Assembly (NCBI GenBank): GCA_036345935.2
Contig: JADWOT020000005.1
Coordinates: 20,562,369 to 20,626,368 of the forward strand
DNA length: 64,000 nt
Reading direction: 5' to 3'
Origin: Taenia hydatigena
Lineage: Eukaryota; Platyhelminthes; Cestoda; Cyclophyllidea; Taeniidae
Part shown: piece after piece, positions 36,221 to 50,132 of the stretch
Layout of the letters: every line of letters begins with the position of its first letter
How positions within the stretch are numbered: position 1 is the stretch's first letter
Notes under the pieces: model-generated
What the model was told of the DNA's origin: nothing
The model's input: only the letters and a program-made list of their open reading frames with translations
Database searches by the model: none
Program-made: the position numbers and the translations under genes

Positions 36221-39200
36221 TCTGGGCGCACAAATCTGTCTGCGGTAGGATGTGTGCCTTTCTTACTCTAAAAAGCGTCTTTGAGTAGGGTCAAAAGTTC
36301 GACGCTGTTGTATGGATATAATCTGGGGTTGGGAGAGTCCAGGCATCTGATTGATTGCACACCATAACAACAGGGTAAGTGGTGAAACAGCCTTGGACGT
36401 CATTTTAGGAGATGGAAGCCCCAAAAAGGGGAGAAGTTTGATGTTTCAAGTAGACCAGAGATTTCGGGCGTTTGTCGATATCGGTCAAGGCAGCGCATTG
36501 TGAGGACATGTTGAATGCATCCTGGAGTACAGACATGCGTTAGTCCACCAAAATGCATGCTGTCTCATCTTGTGCCACTTTTCTGTCATTTTAATGCTTC
36601 CTATAATAAAACATCCGTTGAATGAGCCGAGAATGTGATTAGGGGTTGTCAAGCTCGTTTAACGCATAAAATAGAGTGACCGAACATGCAACTCAAATGG
36701 AACTAAAAGTAGCTGCATCAGGTGGAGGGTGAGGAATGGCTTGGCTTGGTGAAGGAGTCAAGAAGGCAGTGCGGTGGTGCTTCGGGTGGACGGTGATGCT
36801 AAACACTTGGTGCATTTGTTCGCCACCTGATAACGTAGTGTACGGAGGTAAACAAAGTGGATCCTCTCTCATTAATTAAGAGGCGATAAAAGGCTTCAAA
36901 GGTTACTTATTGGTGAATCATAAACAAACAACTTGAATCTCACATCGTTTACTAACTGACTACCTGACTGACTGACTGACTGACTGACTGAATGGATGAA
37001 TGAGAGTGAGTGGGGAAGAGGAGAGAGGAGCAGGATGTGTAGGGTGGTAGGGAGAGAGTGACAAATTGACCGACCTTTGACGGGAAGGGACTGATGTGTC
37101 CCAACGTTAGGCAAACGAATTCGTCTTTGTTGACTCCCAAGGAGATGACCCTTCATCTACCATACTCTCCACACCTTGGGCTAGTGAGGAGGAGATTGAC
37201 TGTAGGAAGACAGTGCTTGAATTGCGTGCATACTTGACTCAAGTGGGAATTTTCCTCTTGTTGAAAGTGAGATGTGGGGCCAAGGCTGAGGGTTATAATC
37301 CTGCGTACAAAAGGAAGATATCCACATCCCTACTTTTCAAGGTTACGAATGAAATAGCCTCATTCTTACACTTATCCTCTTCGCTCTTGACGTTAATCAA
37401 GCGGATTTTGTTTGGTCCTTCTAAGGCAGAATAATAAATGCTTTTTTGTCAACCTCTTTAACAGTTAACTTGCTTTTTATTAAAACTTCCACAAATCTTA
37501 AATTTGTATCAGTTAAAATCTTTCCCTTATTTTTGTGGCGATAATTAATCCAGCAGAAACTATCCTTCGCCCTCGTTTCTCCCTCCCGCGCTTTGTCCCT
37601 CCACTTTACCCTCTTTTTTCTCGCGACGCTCCACACCAAGCCACGTAATCTCCATCCTCGATATTCTTACCTTTGCTCTTTGTGGCATCGCGAAAATTTC
37701 CAGCAATATTTCATCCCATTAAAACAATTTTCCCCGACTCATTCACAACAAATCATTTCAACTTTCAGCCTCTTAACACTTGTCTCCATGTTTTCCCACA
37801 GCTATTGCTGAAGTGCCTATCAAATTTCTTCCCCACTGAATAAATACACACACACACACACACGCACATTCAGGGTTACATTTAACTGGATCTCGTGCCT
37901 CTTTCCCAAGATTTGGATCTCCTCCCTCCTGCCCACTTCTCCCCCAACCTCCTATTCAACCTTGTTGTAGTCGTCCTTCTCCTTTTTTTTGTCTTTTCAA
38001 GCTTTCATATGGGGAGGAGCATCGGTGCCTCGAATACGCATTCTTGCTGGTAGTAGTGTTGTTGTTGCTGTTGTTTTACTTTTCCCAGGAAGCAAAAAAT
38101 TCCGAAATTTAGCATTTCATGCCCAAGGGGGAGAAAAGCTCTGTCACCGTCTGTCACCTATGTGTCAAAATTTAATAACCTCTACTCCCTCATATTTGGA
38201 GGATGTTGACAGGAAAAGCAGGTATGGATATATATATATACATGTATTATTTATGCACCTTTCCATCCCCTAAGATATAATCCCACTGCCAAGTGTTTTG
38301 TCCCTCGAGGCACTACCCTCAGCTCAAGTCACCTCCATTTTTGCCTCACTTCTATCTCTTAACTGACTATTCTACAGCATATGCAATTGGGAAATGCATG
38401 AAATTCCTCATCAAAAGGAGACGGTCTTCTGACGCCTAGCACTTTTACCTTGGGGGGATTTTTGCAGGGACTTTCCAGGGGGGCTGGAAGTGGGGCGGGC
38501 ACGCCTTGTTGCCGCATCTATTCAAAGTGTCATTTCAAATGCCATAATTTAGTAAACTTTACAATGTCTTTTGAATGAATACTTCTCGACTTATTTCTCT
38601 GAAGGCGTTTTGTTGTTTTCTTCAAACTTGCTCGCGTCTCATTGGCTGGAATGCAGGCATAAAACCGCCGAAATTGATCCATATTATTGCAAATGCATCA
38701 TTGACATTAAAATTGAATGTAACTTTATAACTCAGTGAAAATGCCAACATTTAGATGAGAGACTTGAATGAATACCTATTCACTGATTCGTTATTCCTTT
38801 TGGACTTGCTCTCACCTGACTGGCTTGAATTAAGGCGAAAAACTGTGGCATAGTTCTGATTCATTGCTAAAAATATCTTTTTAAGTTTTACTGCGTTAAC
38901 CACCGGGCTCATTTTGACATGGCCCTGCTCTGATTTTTCTGCATCCCGTTCGGGTGTCACAAATATGTGACGTGTGGACTTTATCCCCCAATTGTACCGA
39001 TTCACATCTCACATACAGATAATTTGAGTTTTAAAGACCAGCACCGGAACCTTTTTTCAGTCTATTTCCTTCCTTTAGAAGGTGTTGAGTTGGCCAGTTT
39101 AAAAACTCGCCAATGCCCATGTCACCTAGTGATGGATGTGGTAGTCCCTTTGCCTCTGAAACAAATTCTGTCAAAGAAAGTGTTAACTTGCCTACTGACC

Positions 39201-42200
39201 TAGACATTTAACCTAACGACACGGTTAGTCGACAAAGGTTACAACAAACATCGGGAGAAGGTCATGCGATCTGGTTCAGGCTGAAGCATGCCACGCATTT
39301 GTGGTGCCAGATAGGGGCTGAAATTAATGCCACAATTTCTTTCTCCTCTTTTCAATTCGTACTTTAAACCTTCTTTTTTAAAAAGTCGTTTTTTTCCTAA
39401 GTTTATTGGCAAAGCAAAGAAATGGGGTGACTTTGTGCTTTCGTTCCACTTTGCAAGAAGGCACCAAGGCCTGTTTGGTTGGTGGTTGTGGTATGCAAAT
39501 TCTCACTGAATGTGGCGCCTTCCTGCTTGTGGCGGTGGTACACGAGCTCTCGCCCGCTCGCCGCCCCACTCTCTCTCGCCCCCCCCCCTCCTCTTCGCCC
39601 TCACCCGGAGTGGGCTGCCAAGTGCGCATGAGTCAAGCGAGCCATTTATTCACGAGGGTGCGGCTCATGCTCATTTTGGTTGTGCATCTGACCAATGGTA
39701 GTGGGGTATTTTGGCGCCTTTTTCAAAACGGGCCATTTAACGCATAGCATCATATTGCTGCGCAGGCACTCAATTTCCTTTCATGTCGATTAATTAAACG
39801 AAATCATTTTATTTTAGGACAGAATTTAAGTCCCCTTGCATTGTTTTGTAAAGTGCTGGTTCTTCCTGTGATTAAATCGGTGGTAAACTCGCAGATAAAT
39901 CCAGAAATATGATGAAATCACTTCGACCCTATTTTTAATGGCACTGAAGACTTACGTGCCTCAAGGGGAATTTCCAAACAAGGTCAAAGGGTCAAGAACT
40001 CACCGTCATGCCAACCTGACTAAGTGCTGAAACAACTGATCGTAAAATCCTGCTTTAATCGGAAAGAGAGGGTAGTAGGCCTTAAGTGACATGCCGATGT
40101 CATATGACACGCCTTGGTAAATAATGAGAAACGTTAGAGGCTACCGATTTGAGGTTTAGGTGAACAAGCTGCTTGTCTGCTGGCCGACTGATTGACGAAT
40201 TGGCGAATACATGTTGGGAAACGACTTTGACACTCCAACGTCTATCAACCGATCAAGTACATCAGGTCTGTCCGTCACGAGGTACTCAAATCCAGTTAGA
40301 GGGCTGTTAAAAAGAATTTTTTTCCGCGGAAATGATGAATCAGCCCAAAGTATTCCTTTCTTTGGCGATAGCATAGCTCATAACCTCATAACTCAGACCT
40401 TACAGTCGAAGCTGAATTAAAACGGGTGGAAAGAAGATGCCGGGTCATTTTCACTCCCTTCCTCTTTCACATCCTTGCTTTTGGGTACGATGCAATGGTA
40501 TTTGGAGACGCGTCTAGAGAAAATACTTTTGACATTTCTGTTGGCGCTTTGATGTCATGTTAAAGGAAAACGAAGGCGGAGAATTTCGCCATAATTGGTT
40601 GTGTGAATGTTTCATGTAACACTTTGTTCCGCCAGGTGAAGCGACTGCTTTGGCTGCTGCCTGTCAAATTTATCACTTTCATGTGAAGCTGTTTGTCAGA
40701 TGCAGGCAGGAAGTGTAGCCTATGAGAACGGAGTGGTACCTTTTGATCACACGTCAAATGTACTTTGAGTAGAAAATTTTTGCACCTACAGTACGGATTC
40801 CTCCTACTTTGGAGGAATGAAACTGTATAAAGTGGTTGCAGAACCCTATGAAAGTACGACTAGGTAGAGAAGCAAAGCTGATACCTTTATTTTTTCTAAG
40901 AGGTGTGCCATCAGAAGGCAGAACTAATTATCCTTCTACTTCAACATTGTCACCTATCTCTCCTCTCCACTTCTTGGATGATCGAATGATTAACTGAGAA
41001 GCAAAACTTTGATCCTGAAGGGAGGGAGGAGAGAGTGAAAATGGGCTGGCGACTTCTTTTCTCTCGTCTTAACTCAATGTTGACATTTAATGCCGTGGCT
41101 ATGTGGCATGAGACGTGGGATGTGTGGTCAGGCATCGTGATGTCTTCAGTGGTAAGGCGACTTTCTTCCGACTGATACACCAATCTTCCACAAAAGAAGT
41201 ACCCCGGAGTAAACGAATCTCAGAATTTTCACTGATATACTGATGTGCTTGGTCACTTGACCAACGCTAAACTTTCAAAGCCATTTCTCATCACTTAGTC
41301 GTCTGTTGACGCCTTCGTTGAATGCACTTTAAAGGAGTAAAGAGCAGCAGATTTGTAGAATTCGAAGCTCCTTGTCATCTGTTGGGACTTAGCACTTGAC
41401 CTCCCGTGCCTCATTTACATTTTCCAGCTTATTTAGATGGAAGAGTTTGATACTTAAGCCTCGATTTGCCACCTTCCATTAGAGACACGCAACTCTTCAC
41501 GATAAAGAATTGGTGATCTTGGAGTGGTACACCATACTGCTCCAGAACGAGAACAATACACTCTGCCACATTATTCCTTGCGTTTTCCATGTGCTGTGCA
41601 AAAAAAAGTCGTCAATAAGCCTTGGGATCGTTTTTGTTCCATTCGTCCATCCAGGTATTCGTCTGACTCTAACCTGACCAATTAGATTCTTCATTGAGGT
41701 TGGGACACCAACTTCTTGTAAAATCTTCGATGCGGACCTCTGAAAACATTACATTCTGATTATTTCACTTCCATTTCCAGGTTTGCAAAGATTTTTTGCC
41801 TTTTAAAAAACCTAAATTTAGGTCTTGCCTGTGTTTTTATCAATAATGATTGGTTAGTTATTTAGGAAGAAATGTTGCGCACCCAGAAACGTCAAATACC
41901 ATTACTCGTCTTCAAAAGTGGGGATAAAGTGTCACGTTGGGCCACCTTCAGGAAGGTTACATTTGACAGGTGATGTGTATTGCAGGACGGGAGAAAGCGA
42001 TGAAGGGTGGAACTTTGCCAGATGCTAGGACAATCACCAAATCGGAGGAATCGAGCTCCGACACGCGGACCCTATCACCCGGCACTGTGCACTCCTTATC
42101 GCCCGAAAAGGACGCACCACTCACGAGTGTGGAGCGCAAAATTAACACACTGAAACGTGCCACCGGGAACTCGGGGATGTCGGCGGTGAGTTTTTCGTAA

Positions 42201-45200
42201 TTATTCTTTGGGTGGATTAAGCTGGAGGACGAAAGGAGATTTGAATAATCAATTCCGCGTCCAAACGTTCATCTATCTGTTCCATACCGATTCATGATCT
42301 CTTACGACCACCTTATATTTTTCTGCTTAACTCATGCTTCGGAGGATAAAAAGCCACCCACCCCCTCTAGGCCGAGGTTTTGAAACCCTGAGGCAAAGGC
42401 AGCTTAGGTTCGAGCGATCTAAGCAAAATTAAAACAAAGTACAAATATTTGATCGTTTTTGAATCAATCCACAGAGAGTAAAGTGTATTTCTGCTTCATC
42501 CTCATCTCCCCGACTTGGGTTAGTTGACTTTTCACTGTCTGCTGATTTTTAAGCCTAAAAACCCTTATGCGGTTTCACATCCCATTAGGTCGGAGAGTGC
42601 AATGGAGGGAGAGCGAGAGAGAGATGGGACAGGGCAAGAGAAGCGGCTATGGTGGAGTTGGTGAGGTGTTAGGCGAATGGGGTTGTGGTGGTAGTGGGCG
42701 CGAGACATTAAATGGGACCGACTTTGCGTAGAGTTGAACGAGAAACGCGCGCGTTCGTAGTTGGACCCGTCAACACGATGCAGAAGAAGCTCCGGTGTAA
42801 GCGCGAGTAATAAGGGCATTTACAAGACTCCTCCCACTCCTCTTTTCTAATGATCCCCGTTCCATCCAAAGGGTGATAACTCTACCAGACAAACAAATTG
42901 TGGGACGTGAACTGTTTGATCCCCTTTTTGGTGTTTGCAGTTCACTGGACCATCGTCAATCATGATACCGGCTGTGAAATGGCTTTATAGGCAGAGTGGT
43001 AATGACGCATCGCAATTTAGGAACGTGAATCGCATCGGTAAGGAAGCTGTGACCTAATAGTGACGCTTGTCAACCACTGTGGCGGGCCAAAACTCGCAAA
43101 GCCTCACTGGAAATCTACCTCAGTTCACTATGGATGTAGACTGGGTGAAGAATTTGGCAGATGGATGTTCCGCGCCCTGCATTAAAGATGCTCTCATGTT
43201 CGAATCCTCAGCAATTCTCTCTCTGCCTTCCCCTTTCTTCGCTTTTCTCATCGTTGGCTCATTCCTTCCTAGAAGTGAAAATCCTTGTTTCCTTTGTTTT
43301 TTTTCTCCTTCTCTCTCCATTATGGTTCGATACTCGGTAGTGGAATAACGAGTAATAAATCACAGAGAGGGGAGATTTCATGTTCCTGTGATTACAAAAC
43401 TGCCCAACTTCATAGTAATTCTTTTTTTGGCAACGCAACAGTAACTTAGGGTGTGTGTGTGGATGAGGCTGAGCGGGAAAGTTGGAGAGCAAGAAAGAGA
43501 GAGGAAGTGCTGGAGAGGACGATTCATCAGTTTAAACATAATCTAGCAGCCGGTGTAGGAGATGGGGTACTATGTGATCCCTTTAAGTTTTACTCCTCCA
43601 GCCAATCAGCCAACTTGACTGATGGTTTCAGTTGACGGCTACTCATTAACACTTTGACGGATTATTTGAGCTTGGAATCAAAACTACTTTGCGTGTTTGG
43701 TCTTTCCTTCGCCTTTTTTACCACTTGCAGTGGCTGAGGTTCATTTATGGAACTTTCATGACCGAAATGATCTACTTTCCTTGACCCTTTTTCTGAAATC
43801 TACAATTTGATGGCACCAGTGCTGCTGGTGGAATGGAAAACCAGAGTGCCACATGCATGGGACGCTTGTCGCGAGTATATTTTGAAAGAAAAGTAAAAAT
43901 GGGGCTCCTTGGGGTGGAATTTTAAGTTTTGGAGTTTTATAGGCATAGAAAGGAGAATTTATCATCTACGATCATCTTCGCAGATTTGTTGCGAATGCAG
44001 CCCTTCTGGCTTACCGATTACCGATTGTCACTTTTACGCGTATTTATCAAACATCGAGAATTTACTATCTAGAATGAATGATTTAGTGCACCTCTCTCTC
44101 TCTGTCTCGAATTTATTTGTCCCTAAAGACGGGAAGTTTACAACTAACCGCTTTGAGGTGGTACGCTCTGCCGCTGTTTCACACCTCGTACAACAACATT
44201 TGCAAGAAGTCTCAACACTCCTAAAATCACATCAGGATTGGTTGTAAACAGCCTGAATTACCTCCACGGGGTTAATTTAGTCGACATTTGACAAAGAGGC
44301 TTGGGTTCGAAGACTCGGGGCAAAGTAGACGGGAGTGTAGATGGGGCGAACTGTGACGCTGGCAGCTTGACAGCCTCAGCAGTGTGTCAATTTGTTGAAA
44401 ATTTTAATTTTACCTGAAAAAACCTAGTTTTTGCTGCTTCCATAACAGGCAGTGGCGCAATATGTGGAAGAGGAGGAGAAACGTCAAAAGAACAGTTCGC
44501 CCGATCTTGACCCTATATCGGCTTCAAGGTCACCCAGTGCCAATTTCGAACCTCCCTACAGCACTCGCTATGCCAATCATCGTTTTGCATGTAGGTTTCC
44601 TGTTTTTCCTATTTTGCTTAATGAAAAGGGAGAAACTCGGGAAGGTTGATTACCTTTACCTATTCCACATTGATCCGTCGGAATTTCAATTTTTTCCGGA
44701 GTGTGGAAGGATAAAGTGGGTTTATGCGGTACTAATGAGGAAGCAGAAATATGTGAGGAAGAAGGGGGAGGTGGTGAATGAGAGTGGGCAGGAGTGGCGG
44801 TGATCCAACCTTATTAAGCTAGAATATTTAACAGGCAGGAGGTCATCCAGCTCCTACGCTTCCCTTCGCCTCTTCTCTTTCTACCTCTCCAGCTATTGAA
44901 TGGAAAGCTACTGGAAGAGCTCCAAGACATTTTGCCAGCGAATACAAGTAGTCATCATTCGTGTCACCTACAGTAGTATTGATGGTAAACATCAAGGCGA
45001 CCTTGGTAACAACCGCGGGGATCTCTTTTGAGCTCCTTCTCAGTGTCTGCAGTTACTCCTAGGGTTATTCAATAGGTCGGAAGAATTTTTCTTCCCACTT
45101 CATCGGAGCGTAAAGGAACAAAGACTCCCGTTTCATTCACAAAAGATCTGTTGAGGCATTTTGATCCAATTCTTTCTAGGTCGACGCGAAAAGACCTTTG

Positions 45201-48200
45201 ATTCTCTGCGTTCTGTAGCACGTGAGTCCTAGACGTTGTACTCAGCACTGTGCGTCCATCCAATGTTAGTCCTTAATATTGCAAGGCCGGGGGAACATTT
45301 TATGTAGAGGGTTGTGTGGGTGAGCGCGCGTGTGTCTATGGTTGAGTTGACCTTGACTTTTGACCGCCTAATAGCGCCCTCCCGTTCTACTCTGAGACGT
45401 GAGGAGATGAGAGACGGCCTTACCGCCACAAGAGACCACCTCTCCACTTCACCAATTAGTAAGTTGTCTTATACCCACCGACTCGACCCAAATCCGGCAA
45501 CAATATCAAAAACGAGTCACTGTTCCAGTTGCCCGCTCGCCCATCCATCTACTGACGCTTGCGTGCTTGTTATAACCCATATCTGCGTTCTGTGTGCGTG
45601 TGTGTAGTTCCTCCCTTGTTACCTCCCCCTGCATTTGCATGATGTGCTCCAATCTCTCCTTTCCTCCCTCCGCCCTTCGCCGTTCCCTCTTTCCCTCTCT
45701 ATCTGTTTGGGATAAGAAACACAGTGTGGACGACTTTCCCACCGGTGATTAATGACCGTGTGTGTGCGCATGTGCGGATTTGGAGACTATCGGGAACTTT
45801 TGTATTCACTGAATAATTCCTCACCGGCAAATGCTTGAACAAGAAAAAGGTGGTGTATTTTTTGTCACACAAAGACCTTTTAATAAGTTCCAATTGCATT
45901 GGCAAGTGACAGGTGACATTGCAAGGGCATAAGTTGGAGAAAATATTTTCTCCTGTGACTGAAAAAAAAACTTTGAACAACTTTTTTCAGTTTTTTTTCA
46001 TGATGTAGCTCGATTCACAGATTTGTTAGAACTTGTCGAGACTTGTGAGGTGCGTGTGTGTGTGTGTGCAATCGTTTTCGAACCGGATTTGTCTTGTGGA
46101 GAGGGGGGGAGTCGAGATAACCACTTTGGGTGATTAGCATCTCCAGAAGGTCCCTAGAATAGGTAGAGAAGAATGTGTGCGAGTTGGGAGAGTGGCCGTC
46201 ACTTGTTAAGCCTCAATGGATGAAGAGAAGCTAAAGAGACTATTCGTTCCTTCCCTACTTCCTGTGACTTATGGTAAGAAGCAGTTTTGAAGCTTCAACC
46301 GTCTTCAAGAGATTGAGCACTTTAGAGTCCACCCATCCCTAACTGGTTTACTTCACATGTTTGAAGGAGACGCAATTGGCTGCTTGTTGAAGATCTGAGG
46401 TCCGTGTGTAGGAGGAACTTCCTCTGCGGAAGACTAGTGCATCAGTCAGAAGAAAGTGGACTTGACTTTTAAGCCAACACCATAAATGATCTCGCACTTC
46501 ATGCTCTAGAACTCAAACATCGAGACCAAGTTAAGACAGGAGGAACGAAAGCGTTGGTTCACCTTCACGCTCTTCTCCTCTTCTACATCCTTCTCCCCTC
46601 CAAGAATCTCCACCTGCATCCTGATTGATTTCTCCCTTTCGCTAATTGATTGACACATTTCATAAATATCCGAAAATTCGCACTAAAAAGTTGCTGCTGG
46701 GGGATTTTCGGCCCACTTCTAACCCTCTGTGCATTTCATCGCCTCATCAGACACCTTTCTATTCCACCTTCTTGATGAGGATATGCTGCCTTTATTACTT
46801 GTAGGAGCTGCTCGATTTAGCACAACTCTAGGTGAGCAATGACTGTCCAATTTCATCTTTGGCATCCATTCGTCCTCCTCTTTCGCCTTCTTCGTCCTAC
46901 GTTGTTTTGCTTCTCCTACCTGCATGCTCTAACCCTTGTTTCAAGCTTTTCTGGCGGTCCTTTTAAAATCATCTGACTAAAGAAGTTGTCTACTTAATCC
47001 CAGATTCTACTTTACTAAAGGCAAAAGTAATAATTTATAAGTTGTCTTTTCCTTTTTTCTCCTTGCTTTTGTACATTTTCGACAGTTCCTCGACCTGGCT
47101 ATACCTCGGGCATTCTCTCTTCACGTCCGGTTAGCCTTCCACGAGGAGTGAATGGTGTCACCTCCACCACTACCCTGCCACCATGGTCGTCTGCACTGTC
47201 GCCAGCTCAACGCAAGATCTATGCGTCCAACACGTCGAGAACTCTTCCAGTCGGTGCAACTTCTGGTCCATTAAGTGATTCCAGGAATGGAGGCTTTTCG
47301 TGTAAGTTCTTTGGTTTCTCCCGGCGTTCTGCTTTGGCCATAGCAAATGACATTGATCAGTGAAGGGGATGGTTATCTAATTGACACACCCTTTGCAAGA
47401 CGAAATGCCTCGAGAGGGAGTCCATTAAGGAGCGGGTGAGACCTCACCGATTCATTTAACCATTTAGATGTTTCTGACCGGACGTTTCTTTTTTTCTAAA
47501 AAAAAAAAGAAATTCTGGAGATATTTAAAAAGACTTCGTACTTTCATACTCTCGTAGAACAAAGGAAGATGAGAGATAAGACGGTTGTTGTTCTTGTTTC
47601 GTCTGCTTCCACCTGTCACTTCATTCTTCATGTACACATTGCCGCCCTGGGGGCGGGGAGGCGGTGGAGAAGTTGCATAAACTTGACTGCGCAGCATTTG
47701 GACAAGTTGTAAGCAAAGAAAAAAATGTGTTCACCGTCTTAGCTGGGGGAGATCGAGATGACTTTCGTGGACTCGTCTTGAGCAGTGTTTTCGGCCTCCA
47801 GTTGAGATTTAATGATGTGAGAGCAGAATTTTTCCACCTCTCTCCTCCTTTCTCTGTTCAGTCTCCTGAGGTTTGTTTAATGCGTTGAATAACAGCCGCT
47901 TTCGTTTAGTTGCCTCATTTGGGGTCCTGCATTTGCTTTGGACAAAGCCAACCACCATTGCTATAGCTCAAAACAATTATTGCATCCAAACTAGGAATAT
48001 CTTATCTGACTGCATTGTTCACCTTGTTGTAAGTGGTCAGTAGCACTAGATGACGCCGAAACACTTACCGTGTTTTGTGATGCCAACCTCTCAGATGAGG
48101 AAATCGCAGCGTTGCGTGTATGTGACACCGATAAAATGTCTTCCTACTACGATTACCCTTTTATTACTAATATGAAGCAACACATCAAAATCTATGAAGT

Positions 48201-50132
48201 TTTGTCAGAGTTTAAAATTCAGATAAAGTTTTTTTTTTCAAGATGAGTTTGGCATGTCACACATATGTGACGTCGTTAAAATGTCGTTTTATTGGAATTA
48301 GCCTTTGATTTAAATGCATGGACTGATGAAGCGAGGCTGAAAAGAATCGCATAGAATTTCAAAATTTGAACAAATTTAGTTTCTAGTGATGTTAACGCAT
48401 CTAAGGCATTCACCTCTTTAGTCCCACAAGATGGTGTACCTTGTGTGTGTGTGGCCGACTGCAGGTACACTACTTCCCAGCCAAATCACAGTTATTCCTG
48501 AGATGTGTCTAAAAAGGGGTGCAAACAGTTTTCCTCACACAAGATGCCACAAGGCGTCATACTTTCACAAACTTTTCCCATGGAATGACCTCAATGCTGT
48601 GCTTTAGAGCGGAAAGCGGGGAGGGAGGCAGTCTTAGTTTGATGGCCTTTGGACCATTGTTGAATTGGCCGAGCGAGGCCTGCGCCCTATCAGCTCTTCG
48701 GCTAGAGTCTTTACACCTCTTAAGGGAACCAGATGGGAAATGGGCAATATAATGTGAAAAATGCGAAATGTGAGATGCCAAATTTTGGAATAGGGAATGC
48801 TTTTAACAACTTGTTACGTAAGCTTTTCTTCCAATTTTCGGGCAGTGACCACCTCAGGTCTTTCAATGAACGGTGTGGCGGGCACCACGGAGGCCAAACT
48901 GACACAAGCCTTGGCGAAATCAGCACCAATTTGGGACAGTAGTCGATCGCGTTCAACCACTCTCACCGGTGGTCTTCCACCACCCGCCATTTCGGGTCTA
49001 CGTCCGGTGGGTCCTCGAAGTTACAATTATCTAGGAGGCGCCTCCTTTGAACTCTCTCGTGGGCGTCCAACGACAACCGCAGCGATAAATACTACGAATG
49101 GATGGAGGACTGCTCGAACGGCCTCCGAAAATGCCCGATCTAATGCTAGAGGCGGATCTAATACTCTTCTGGATGACGAGTATCCAGATGTTCAGAGCTG
49201 GCTGCGACCAACCAAATCGCAACAATGTCAGGAGCAGAAGGTATTATGTCTCGCGAATTACCTGTCACCTGTGGCACGAATTATGTCACCTGCTAACTAA
49301 CTTCGCCATGGAAACCTTATCATACTGGCTTTTGGGCGGTTTATCTTATGAATCCCCAATTTTCCTGAGAAGCAGCATGATTCGTATCAGTATTTTGATC
49401 AGGAAAAATGGCTAATTTTTTTGTCCCGACCGGAGGAAATTTGTGCACTGTGGTTATTTGACGCCACAGCGGCAGATTCGCAGCAGAACTTGACTGCAAA
49501 AAAAGTCGGGAAGGTTAGACATGCATCACCAATTACAGGAAGAGAATATGCGTCGCGCTCATCGTTTTGGTTTTTCATGGTTGACTTGATTCTAGGTTAA
49601 GCGAAGTCTAGTGAAGTGACGAAAAAGCAAAATCTCTCGGCTCCCAAGCTTTTTCAACCATCCGTGTAGTAGCTGTACCTTGCTCCCCTCTCCTTCTAAG
49701 GGCTCACCCATTCCTCTAGCGACTAGCCTCGCCTTCTGTCGTTGGACATTGCTGACTTTCTTCATTTCAGCAAATTTTCTTGTGGCCTTTAGGAACTTGC
49801 ATATGGCATAGTAGGTTGAGGTTCGGCGTGACGGTGTCGTGGTAATTAAATAGACCTTTCTTTACGCTCCCTTCCCCTAAATTTCCACATCTGACCTTTT
49901 TGAATTAAAGGTGAAAAATAGTGGATGTTCGTGTTCTTTGGTTCAGGTCTATTCATACGACCAGCTGAAGGTCTCCTCAGACGTTAACTTGAAGGGGGTT
50001 GATGGAAGGCGCCGAGAGGAGTACCTTTCTAGGGAGGAATTTGAGCGTCTCTTCAAAATGCCCAAAGCGGCGTTCCAACGGCTACCAGAGTGGAAGAAAA
50101 GTGATTTAAAACGGCGTCTTGACCTCTACTAA
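20717..50132 (+). CDS. ABLIM: Actin-binding LIM protein (abLIM/UNC-115 family), 5' end missing
   Basis: The family links signalling to F-actin in neurons and muscle. Visible coding exons: 20717-20812, 21574-21757, 25090-25481, 26624-26655, 26929-27006, 28369-28966, 29987-30031, 32200-32394, 41986-42185, 42941-43037, 44453-44590, 47086-47301, 48846-49240, 49947-50132. All join in phase, giving 949 residues without the unseen N-terminal exon. The first three exons encode LIM1 (CAIC...HKLCFKC) and LIM2 (CAACGNPVEGEVVTALG...CEKC), closest to abLIM LIM1 and LIM2. No LIM3 or LIM4 follows. A long Ser/Pro/Arg-rich linker contains YDWPAPPSPAVV (exon 32200-32394), matching the conserved abLIM WPGPPSFAVV region. 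The last exon is a villin headpiece (YSYDQLK...LPEWKKSDLKRRLDLY). Dematin is excluded by the LIM domains. Small extra or alternative exons may be missed. Confidence 0.88.
31297..31461 (+). CDS. Possible alternative exon inside the abLIM-like gene
   Basis: Within the intron 30032-32199 an open frame of 54 codons follows a GATTAG acceptor-like site. It encodes an Arg/Pro/Ser-rich sequence including SPIHRLYSPMAASP, similar in style to the abLIM linker exons. Its phase does not fit the flanking exons (both junctions are phase 1). It would therefore need another partner exon or a different acceptor, or it may be chance. Confidence 0.25.
   Translation: MEGGVALTVYRTALRRPRRVPPVTCSPIHRLYSPMAASPRMGDVVRSSILEAWS
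32982..33627. repeat. 646-bp direct repeat, copy 1
   Basis: This segment is identical, as far as I can compare by eye, to 36622-37267, a constant offset of 3640 bp. It lies in the largest intron of the abLIM-like gene and includes a (CTGA)n microsatellite at 33324-33350. The minus-strand open frames in the two copies are the same shadow frames. Immediately outside the identical core the two loci still align, but poorly. Confidence 0.85.
36182..36217. repeat. (GT)18 microsatellite
   Basis: This is an uninterrupted GT dinucleotide run of 36 bp in the large abLIM intron. Confidence 0.95.
36622..37267. repeat. 646-bp direct repeat, copy 2
   Basis: This is the second copy of the segment at 32982-33627, same orientation and same intron, with the (CTGA)n run at 36964-36990 equally long. 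Flanks such as the right-hand GAGATGT...CAAGGCTGAG are recognisably related between copies but differ at several positions. Confidence 0.85.
37846..37863. repeat. (AC)n microsatellite
   Basis: This is a short AC run of about nine units in the same intron, followed by an imperfect CGCACA. Confidence 0.85.
38537..38890. repeat. Diverged tandem duplication, about 200-bp unit
   Basis: Two neighbouring blocks share landmarks in the same order: AAATGCCA, then GAATGAATAC (38573 and 38766), ACTTGCTC, a TGGCTGGAAT or TGGCTTGAAT element, ATAAAACCGCC against GAAAAACTGTG, and TTGCAAAT against TTGCTAAA. Spacing is about 193-200 bp. It lies in the large abLIM intron and has no coding content. Confidence 0.45.

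Noticed and set aside
44300..44340. tRNA-like B box (GGTTCGAAGACTC)
   Set aside because: No matching A box, acceptor stem or anticodon arm could be folded around it.
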